Under the pieces are notes generated by a model that searched no databases, was not told the origin of the DNA, and was given only the letters and a program-made list of their open reading frames with translations. Of a stretch of 64,000 nucleotides of DNA, positions 58,173 through 64,000 are shown piece after piece. The position numbers were made by a program, and so were the translations under genes. Origin of the DNA: Promicromonospora sp. AC04. GTDB taxonomy: Bacteria; Actinomycetota; Actinomycetes; Actinomycetales; Cellulomonadaceae. Location of the stretch: the NCBI RefSeq assembly GCF_003058225.1, contig NZ_QBUG01000008.1:248001-312000 (forward strand). Direction: 5' to 3'. The stretch's first letter is position 1, and every line of letters starts with the position of its first letter.

Positions 58173-58874
58173 ATGCCCCCAGTGCTGCACAGCCCCGTTC
58201 TCGAGGCCCTGGGCCGACGCATCACCGGCGGCGAGCTGCCCGCCGGGGCGGTGCTGACGCTCGACGGGATCGGAACCGAGTTCGGCGTGTCCCGCACCGT
58301 CGCGCGCGAGGCGATGCGCCTGCTCGAAGGGCTCGGGTTGGTCCGCTCCGGCCCGCGCGTCGGGATCGTCGTGCTTCCCCACGCGGCGTGGAACGTGCTC
58401 GATCCCCGGGTTATCGCGTGGCGGCTGGACGGTCCCGGGCGCACCTCGCAGCTGCGCTCGCTGACCGAGCTGCGCCAGGCGGTCGAGCCGCTCGCCGCGG
58501 CCGGCGCCGCGCGGGGCGCGACGGCGGCCGTCCGCGACGAGCTGGTCGCGACCGCACGCCGGCTGCGCAAGCTGGGCGAGGCGGGCGAGGGCGACCGCGA
58601 GGAGTTCCTGGCGCTCGACATCCGGATGCACGAGCTCCTCCTGCGGTCCAGCGGGAACGAGCTGTTCAGCGCGCTCGCCGACGTCGTCGCCGTCGTCATC
58701 TCCGGGCGCATCCACCTCGGCCTCATGCCTGCCCACCCCGTGCCGGAGGCTCTCGACGCGCACGAGGCGGTCGCGCGGGCGGTCGCCACGGGCGACGCGG
58801 ACGCCGCCGAGGAGGCGATGGCGCGCATAGTGCGCGAGGTGCGCGGGGCGCTCGACGGGCGCGAGCAGGGGTAG
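58173..58874 (+). CDS. gntR: GntR/FadR-type regulator (FCD domain)
   Basis: A 233-residue regulator: N-terminal winged HTH (LEALGRRITGGELPAGAVLT, then TEFGVSRTVAREAMRLLEGLGLV) and C-terminal FCD ligand domain with the metal-site pattern (DIRMHELLLRSSGN, then HLGLMPAHPVPEALDAHEAV). Divergent from gntK-gntP, so it very likely represses them until gluconate is present. ATG 58173 follows a TACGCT element by 6 bases; AGGAGG directly abuts the ATG, too close to act, so a leaderless start is likely. Confidence 0.87.
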   Translation: MPPVLHSPVLEALGRRITGGELPAGAVLTLDGIGTEFGVSRTVAREAMRLLEGLGLVRSGPRVGIVVLPHAAWNVLDPRVIAWRLDGPGRTSQLRSLTELRQAVEPLAAAGAARGATAAVRDELVATARRLRKLGEAGEGDREEFLALDIRMHELLLRSSGNELFSALADVVAVVISGRIHLGLMPAHPVPEALDAHEAVARAVATGDADAAEEAMARIVREVRGALDGREQG

Positions 58875-58892
58875 CTCCGGTATGAATGGGGC

Positions 58893-59687
58893 GTGCACCC
58901 GTCCCGACGCCCCCGCAACGCGCGGGGTCCCGTCGCGGCATCGGTGGCGACGTCGGCCGCGCTGCTGACCCACGTCGCCGGAGGCGGTGCGGTCCCCGGG
59001 TGGCTGGGCATCGTCGTCCCGTTGGCGCTGTCGCTGGCCGTGTGCACGGTGCTCGCCGGCCGCCGCCTGTCGCTGTGGCGGACGGCGGTGTCCGTCGCGC
59101 TGAGCCAGGTCCTGTTCCACGCGCTGTTCGTGCTGGGCACGCCGGCGGCGGCCGGGGGCGGGACCGGGACCGGGACCGGGACCGGGGCCGGGGCCGGGGC
59201 TGCGGGCGCGCACCTGGGCCACGGCGTGCCGGGCGGCCCGGCGACGGTGTCGCCGTTCGCGCGGCTCTCGGCGGGGTCACCTGCGGGATCGTCGGCAGGA
59301 ATGTCGGACGGGTTGTCGGACGGGTTGTCGGACGGGTTGTCGGCAGGGCTGCTGGCAGGGCTGTCGGCAGGGCTGTCGGCAGGGTCTTCGACGAGCCTGG
59401 CGGAGATGCTCCAGGCGGGCCCGGCGATGTGGCTCTGGCACGGTGTCGCCGTGGCGGCGACGGTCGCCGCCCTGTACAGCGGCGAGCGTGTGCTGCTCCG
59501 TCTACGCGAGCTCGCCGGGCAGCTGGCCGAGTGGCTGCGCCGCCGCTTCGCGATCCCTGCGAGCGTCGTCCTGCCCTGTCCCCTCGTGCGCGTTCCGGCG
59601 CTCGACCGGTTCACGGGTTCCTTCTCGTCTCGTCTCGAGAGGTCGCCGTTGCGGCGTCGCGGGCCGCCCCGCGCGTACGCGGCCTGA
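58893..59687 (+). CDS. Hypothetical membrane protein
   Basis: A 264-residue protein with N-terminal helices (about 15-60 and 66-84), a His/Gly region (AHLGHGVPGG), a long Ser/Gly/Leu repeat loop (SDGL and SAGL units, about 130-165), one more helix (WLWHGVAVAATVAALY) and a basic C-tail. TATGAA (58881-58886) six bases before GTG 58893 suggests a leaderless transcript. No family named; similar proteins sit near PepSY and copper-related genes. Confidence 0.6.
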   Translation: MHPSRRPRNARGPVAASVATSAALLTHVAGGGAVPGWLGIVVPLALSLAVCTVLAGRRLSLWRTAVSVALSQVLFHALFVLGTPAAAGGGTGTGTGTGAGAGAAGAHLGHGVPGGPATVSPFARLSAGSPAGSSAGMSDGLSDGLSDGLSAGLLAGLSAGLSAGSSTSLAEMLQAGPAMWLWHGVAVAATVAALYSGERVLLRLRELAGQLAEWLRRRFAIPASVVLPCPLVRVPALDRFTGSFSSRLERSPLRRRGPPRAYAA

Positions 59688-59791
59688 CCTATCTCATCCA
59701 CCCACCGGCTCCGCCGTGCCCGCCGTCCTGCCCGGACGCGCCCGGGCCGGCGGCATCGGTGCTGCCCTGACGACCCGAAAGCAACCCATAC

Positions 59792-61360
59792 ATGACCAAC
59801 ACCCTTGTTGCCGCGCCCGCAAGCGAGCGCGAGCACCACCAGCAGCTTCAGCACCGGAACCACCCCGGACCTGACCGGCGTTCCGGCTGGTTCGGACAGC
59901 TGCTCCTGCGGCTGCACTTCTACGCGGGCATCCTCGTCGGCCCGTTCATCCTCGCGGCCGCGATCAGCGGCGCCCTCTATGCCCTCACCCCGGCGATCGA
60001 GCAGGTCCTCTACCGGCACGAGCTGCACGTCCCCGCAACGGGCACGCAGCTGACCCTCGCCGAGCAGACGGCGATCGCCCAGAACTACATCGGCGACGGC
60101 GGCGCGACGCCGTCGGCCGTACGCCCCGCGCCCGAACCGGGCGACACGACCCGGATCATGTTCACCGGGGAGGGCCTCGGCGACGGCGAGTCCCGCGCGG
60201 TGTTCGTCGACCCGGGCACCGGTGAGGTCCGCGGCGACCTGACCGTGTACGGCACCAGCGGAGCGCTCCCGCTCCGCAACTGGGTCTCCAACCTGCACGG
60301 CGATCTGCATCTGGGGGACGTCGGCCGCGTCTACAGCGAGCTCGCCGCGTCGTGGCTCACCATCGTCGCCCTCGCCGGCCTAGGCCTCTGGGTTCGCCGC
60401 ATCCGGAGGGCCCGTACCAAGAGCTCCATGATGAGGGACCTGGTGCGGCCGGGCCGGAACGGCAGCGGGTACCGGCGGCTGTTCACCTGGCACACCTCGG
60501 TCGGCATCTGGGTGTTCCTCGGCGCGGTGTTCCTCTCGGCGACGGGTATCAGCTGGTCGCAGTACGCCGGGGACAGGGTGGGTGACCTGCGCGCGGCGCT
60601 CGACTGGGAGACGCCCGCCGTCGACCCGAGCCTCGCTGGATCTGCCGGTGCGGGATCGCCGAGCGCAGGGGCCGACGGCGGGGACGCCGACGCTCCAGGC
60701 GCGGCCGCCGCCGTCGGCGAGCATGCCCACCACGGATCTGGTGCACCGGCCGGGGGAGCGGCGGACCCGGCTGCCTGGGCCGAACGGTTCGACGCCGTTC
60801 TCGCCACGGCGCAGCGCGCCAACGTCAATACCGGCCTCGTCGAGATCACGCCGCCGGCGGAGCCCGGCACCGCATGGGTGGTGCAGGAGATCCAGCGCAG
60901 CTACCCGACCGAGGTCGACGCGGTGGCCATCGACGGCGATACCCTGCGGGTGGTCGACCGCACCGACTTCGCGGAGTTCCCGCTCGCCGCGAAGCTCACC
61001 CGCTGGGGTATCGACGCCCACATGGGCTCCCTGTTCGGGCTGCCCAACCAGATCGTCCTGTTCCTGGTCGCGGGCGGGATCGCGGGGATGGTCGTGCTCG
61101 GCTACCTCATGTGGTGGAAGCGGCGCCCCACCCGCGAGCCCCGCGCCCTGGCCGGTACCCCACCCCGGCGCGGCGTGCTGCGCGGAGCGCCGTGGTGGGG
61201 CATCGCCGCCGTGCTCGCCGGGGCCATGGCGATCGGCTCGTGGCTGCCGCTGGTGGGCTGGACGCTCGCCGCATTCGTCGTCGTCGACATGCTCATCGGC
61301 GTCGCTCGCGCCCGCCGGCCGCGTACCGGCGGGGCCCGGGAGCTTCCCAGCATCATTTAG
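59792..61360 (+). CDS. PepSY-associated transmembrane protein
   Basis: A 522-residue inner-membrane protein of the PepSY_TM family: four helices (LHFYAGILVGPFILAAAISG; SWLTIVALAGLGLWV; IWVFLGAVFLSATGISW; LFLVAGGIAGMVVLGYLMWW) with extracytoplasmic PepSY-like domains between them. A Gly/Ala/Asp/His-rich insert (about residues 282-328) occurs in the second loop. Members are often linked to iron or copper uptake or act as reductases. Forms a cluster with the following lipoprotein and HupE-like genes. Confidence 0.82.
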   Translation: MTNTLVAAPASEREHHQQLQHRNHPGPDRRSGWFGQLLLRLHFYAGILVGPFILAAAISGALYALTPAIEQVLYRHELHVPATGTQLTLAEQTAIAQNYIGDGGATPSAVRPAPEPGDTTRIMFTGEGLGDGESRAVFVDPGTGEVRGDLTVYGTSGALPLRNWVSNLHGDLHLGDVGRVYSELAASWLTIVALAGLGLWVRRIRRARTKSSMMRDLVRPGRNGSGYRRLFTWHTSVGIWVFLGAVFLSATGISWSQYAGDRVGDLRAALDWETPAVDPSLAGSAGAGSPSAGADGGDADAPGAAAAVGEHAHHGSGAPAGGAADPAAWAERFDAVLATAQRANVNTGLVEITPPAEPGTAWVVQEIQRSYPTEVDAVAIDGDTLRVVDRTDFAEFPLAAKLTRWGIDAHMGSLFGLPNQIVLFLVAGGIAGMVVLGYLMWWKRRPTREPRALAGTPPRRGVLRGAPWWGIAAVLAGAMAIGSWLPLVGWTLAAFVVVDMLIGVARARRPRTGGARELPSII

Positions 61361-61401
61361 CCGCGATTTGAGGGAACGTTGCGGTGCCGCTGAGCCGTCC
61401 G

Positions 61402-61441
61402 CCTCGAAGGTGGTGTCACCAGCAAGACACCACCTCCGAGG
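61402..61441. terminator. Hairpin before the lipoprotein gene
   Basis: GGTGGTGTC (61409-61417) pairs with GACACCACC (61425-61433), extending imperfectly to CCTCGAA/TCCGAGG. It lies after the PepSY gene and 8 bases before the lipoprotein ATG, overlapping its GAGGAG ribosome site. It may therefore also affect translation. Confidence 0.5.
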
Positions 61442-61448
61442 AGACCTC

Positions 61449-62087
61449 ATGAAGATCCGCAAGGCCATCGCCATCGCCTCCCTCAGCCTGCTCCTTCCCC
61501 TCACCGCGTGCTCGGCTCTCGTGGCCGAGGGCAGCAGCGAGACCTCGACGACGACGGAGAGCACGGCGTCCGACACCGCTACCGAGACGGACACCGACAC
61601 GGAGACCGAGACCGACACGGAGACCGAGACCGACGCGACCGACGCGACCGAGGAGGCCACAGGCGAGGCGGCCGCCGGCGAGGCGCCGGCCGGGGCCCCC
61701 GCCGGTGGCGAGGGCGGCCCCGGCGGCGCCGACGCGACGACCACCGCGACCTCGACCGACGACCTCGACTCGCTGATCGAGACGGCCCTGGGCGACGCCG
61801 GCCTCGGCATCCACCGCGGCCACCAGCCGATCGAGACCGTCCTCGACGAGGTGCTCGGCATCACCCACGACGAGCTGCACGTGCGCATGGACGCCGGGCA
61901 GAACCTGGCAACGGTAGCGACCGAGCTCGGCATCGACCCGCAGACGCTCATCGATGCACTCGTGGCCGACTTCCAGCCGGTCATCGACCAGGCGCTCGCC
62001 GACGGCATCATCACCGAGGACCAGGCCGCCGACTACACCGAGCAGCTCGAAGAGGCGTTCACCGAGCGCGTCAACTACGAGGGCTGA
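61449..62087 (+). CDS. Lipoprotein with Thr/Glu/Asp repeat linker
   Basis: A 212-residue protein: lipobox LLPLTAC (Cys21), an acidic linker of T-E-T-D units (about 30-65, 12-bp repeats), an Ala/Gly stretch, then a helical C-terminal half (about 100-212) with the pattern LDEVLGITHDELHVRMDAG. Such 'HdeA-like' helical repeats with D-G-x-I-T-x-x-Q-A turns (DGIITEDQAADYTEQL) occur in actinobacterial secreted proteins of unknown role. Surface-anchored. Confidence 0.68.
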   Translation: MKIRKAIAIASLSLLLPLTACSALVAEGSSETSTTTESTASDTATETDTDTETETDTETETDATDATEEATGEAAAGEAPAGAPAGGEGGPGGADATTTATSTDDLDSLIETALGDAGLGIHRGHQPIETVLDEVLGITHDELHVRMDAGQNLATVATELGIDPQTLIDALVADFQPVIDQALADGIITEDQAADYTEQLEEAFTERVNYEG

Positions 62088-62110
62088 CCGGGCCGACCGG
62101 AGGACCGATC

Positions 62111-63607
62111 ATGAACCGGCTCACCAGTCTCCCCCGACGGGCCGCCGCCGTGCTGACGGTGGCGGCTCTCGGGCCGGCCACACTCCTCGGGCTGGCCACG
62201 CTGTTCGCCACGCCCGCCAGCGCCCACTCGGTCGACAGCACGGCGGTGAGCGTCGTCGTCGCCGAGGACGCCGTCACGGCATCGATCGACGTCCCGCTCG
62301 TCGCGCTCGACGAGGCACTGGGGACGGACCTCGCGTCCGATCCCGGCTCGCTGGAGGGCTCCGCCGACGAGATCACCGCCTACCTCGCCGAGCACCTGAC
62401 CGTGACGGGCGCCGACGGCGCGGAGTGGGCCGAGTCGTTCGGCGATCTCACCATCGAGTCGATCGAGGGCGTCGACGTCCTGAGCGCCGAGGCCACGCTC
62501 GACCCGGCCGGCGCCGACACAGCGGACTTCACGTTCGGATTCGACGGTGTGGTGGCCGACGTCGACGGGCACGAAGCGACCGTCGTCGTCACTGAGGCCG
62601 ACGGCGACATCTACCTCGCCGGAACCATCGACGCGTCGGACGGGTCGGTCACCGTGGGCGACGCCGTCACGACCGCGACGGAGAGCACGTCCACGGGCGC
62701 GTTCGACATGATCGGCTACGGCTTCCACCACGTGCTGGAGGGCGCCGACCACCTGCTCTTCCTGCTGGCGCTCCTGCTGCCCGCGCCGCTGCTGGTCGCC
62801 GGGCGGCGGTGGGTCGCGGGCAAACGCCCCGGCGCCGCGCTCGGTTCGGTGGTGCGGATCGCCACGGCATTCACCGTGGGCCACTCGCTCACGCTGATCG
62901 CCGCCGCGCTCGGCTGGGTCTCGGTCCCGAGCGCACCCGTCGAGGTCCTCATCGCCGTGTCCGTGGCCGTGGCCGCCGTGCACGCGTTCCGTCCGCTCGT
63001 GCGGCGCGGGGAGACGATCATCGCGGCCGTGTTCGGGCTCATCCACGGACTGGCCTTCGCCGGAATCCTCACCGACCTGGGCCTCGAGGGCACGACGTCG
63101 CTGACGGCGTTGCTGGCCTTCAACGTCGGGATCGAGCTGGCACAGCTCGTCACGATCGCGCTGACCTTCCCGGCGCTCTACGCCCTGTCCCGCACCCGGT
63201 GGTTCACACCCGTCCGGCTCGTCGGTGCGGGCGTCGCGCTCGCGGCCGCGACCGGATGGGCGCTCGACCGCCTGGGGGTGCTGGCCAACCCGTTCGCGGG
63301 CCTGGAGGATGCCGCCGTGGCGCACCCGTGGGTGGTCGTCGTCGGGCTCGCCACCCTCGCGACCGTCGCGCTCCTGCACGAATGGTCGCGCCGGCAGGTA
63401 GGGAGTGCGGCCGGGAGTGCGGAAGGGCGTGCGGCCGGGAGTGCGGAAGGGCGTGCGGCCGGGAGTGCGGCCGGGCGTGCGGCCGGGAGTGCGGAAGGGC
63501 GTGCCGCCGGGAGTGCGGCCGGGAGTGCGGCCGGGAGTGCGGCCGGGAGTACGACAGGGAGTACGACAGGGAGTACGACAGGGAGTACGACAGGGAGTCG
63601 GGCATGA
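62111..63607 (+). CDS. HupE/UreJ-2-like membrane protein
   Basis: A 498-residue protein: signal peptide (to about 39, ASAH), a 160-residue extracytoplasmic domain, then six or seven helices with the His motifs of the family (FHHVLEGADHLLFL, VGHSLTL, GLIHGLAFAG). Members are thought to move Ni, Co or Cu or assist metalloenzymes. The last 65 residues are a Gly-Ser-Ala-Ala / Gly-Arg-Ala-Ala / Gly-Ser-Thr-Thr repeat tail from 12-bp units (63400-63600). GGAGG lies 7 bases before the ATG. Confidence 0.83.
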   Translation: MNRLTSLPRRAAAVLTVAALGPATLLGLATLFATPASAHSVDSTAVSVVVAEDAVTASIDVPLVALDEALGTDLASDPGSLEGSADEITAYLAEHLTVTGADGAEWAESFGDLTIESIEGVDVLSAEATLDPAGADTADFTFGFDGVVADVDGHEATVVVTEADGDIYLAGTIDASDGSVTVGDAVTTATESTSTGAFDMIGYGFHHVLEGADHLLFLLALLLPAPLLVAGRRWVAGKRPGAALGSVVRIATAFTVGHSLTLIAAALGWVSVPSAPVEVLIAVSVAVAAVHAFRPLVRRGETIIAAVFGLIHGLAFAGILTDLGLEGTTSLTALLAFNVGIELAQLVTIALTFPALYALSRTRWFTPVRLVGAGVALAAATGWALDRLGVLANPFAGLEDAAVAHPWVVVVGLATLATVALLHEWSRRQVGSAAGSAEGRAAGSAEGRAAGSAAGRAAGSAEGRAAGSAAGSAAGSAAGSTTGSTTGSTTGSTTGSRA

Positions 63608-63627
63608 GCAGCGGTTACCCTGCGGAC

Positions 63628-64000
63628 ATGCCAACGATCCTCCTGGTCGAGGACGATCCGGCCATCCGGTCGACCTTGACTCGCGGGCTGACCGAGCAGG
63701 GCGCCACGGTCACCGTCGTCGGGACCGCCGTCGAAGCCATCAAGGCGCTCGCCGCCCACCGGCCGGACGCGGTGATGCTCGACCTCGGCCTGCCCGACCT
63801 CGACGGAGCCGACGTGCTGACCATGATCCGGGCCACGAGCGACGTCCCGGTGGTCATCGCGACGGCCCGGGACGACGACGCGGACGTCGTCCGGCTCCTC
63901 GACGCGGGCGCGGACGACTACCTCGTCAAACCGTTCTCGGCGGCGCAGGCGCTGGCGCGCGTCCGCGCGGTCCTGAGGCGCAGCGCGGCGGCGGGGGAGC
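63628..64000 (+). CDS. OmpR-family response regulator, cut by window edge
   Basis: The first 124 residues of a two-component regulator: ILLVEDDPAIRSTL, phospho-acceptor Asp in AVMLDLGLPDLDG (residue 53), and the Thr and Lys of VVIATARDDD and YLVKPFS. The DNA-binding domain lies beyond the window. I prefer ATG 63628 because the family begins M-x-x-ILLVEDD and a TACCCT element is 6 bases upstream. ATG 63604, overlapping the HupE stop, is an alternative. The sensor kinase probably follows. Confidence 0.85.
   Translation, partial: MPTILLVEDDPAIRSTLTRGLTEQGATVTVVGTAVEAIKALAAHRPDAVMLDLGLPDLDGADVLTMIRATSDVPVVIATARDDDADVVRLLDAGADDYLVKPFSAAQALARVRAVLRRSAAAGE

Overview
The window is very GC-rich DNA (about 70% by eye, strong G/C in third codon positions) from an actinobacterium. 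The set of families (actinobacterial-type cytochrome b, DUF222-HNH protein, XRE/SDR pair, many glycoside hydrolases, Pca pathway, GntP/GntK) fits Micrococcales, perhaps Promicromonosporaceae or Cellulomonadaceae. That placement is inference; there is no rRNA, tRNA or other marker gene here.

Layout. 1-4590 (minus): a haem-uptake operon (binding lipoprotein, permease, ATPase, partial surface protein) behind a DtxR/IdeR-like iron box. 4654-6280: gene remnants and an AT-richer orphan nuclease that looks acquired. 6497-7685: a phosphotransferase and a small membrane protein. 7860-10788 (minus): type II NADH dehydrogenase co-transcribed with a bc1-type cytochrome b that appears to have lost one haem site. 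11045-13261: SDR oxidoreductase and XRE regulator. 13262-13978: a gene-free stretch packed with tandem arrays and hairpins. 13979-14881 (minus): secreted NLP/NPP1 protein. 15097-25842: eleven tightly packed genes (ABC importer, IclR regulator, pobA, pcaHGBDC) for uptake and ring cleavage of 4-hydroxybenzoate/protocatechuate. 26080-31123: DUF1963 protein, sulfite-oxidase-like protein, flavin reductase, DUF222-HNH protein. 31233-36178 (minus): winged-helix regulator, GH42 beta-galactosidase and its LacI regulator with two palindromic operators. 36294-38224: enoyl-CoA hydratase, TetR regulator, NTF2-like protein. 38318-53036: a plant-glycan locus (two related secreted hydrolases, LacI regulator, ABC sugar importer, GH127, GH31) tied together by a shared CGAACCGGTTCG operator. 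53390-58874: esterase, PucR-like regulator, gluconate permease/kinase and divergent GntR regulator. 58893-64000: membrane protein, PepSY protein, lipoprotein, HupE-like protein and the start of a response regulator.

Two sequence-level features run through the window. First, short tandem arrays are everywhere. Intergenic ones have periods such as 7, 13, 14 and 16 bp; those inside genes have periods divisible by three and encode low-complexity tails or loops inside otherwise conserved enzymes. Several intergenic arrays are copies of the last codons plus stop codon of the adjacent gene, and one is a copy of a gene's first codons with its ribosome-binding site. Second, operon ends carry long, almost perfect palindromes that fall into recognisable families. 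One family member sits inside the GH127 coding sequence.

No CRISPR array, insertion sequence, tRNA or rRNA was seen.
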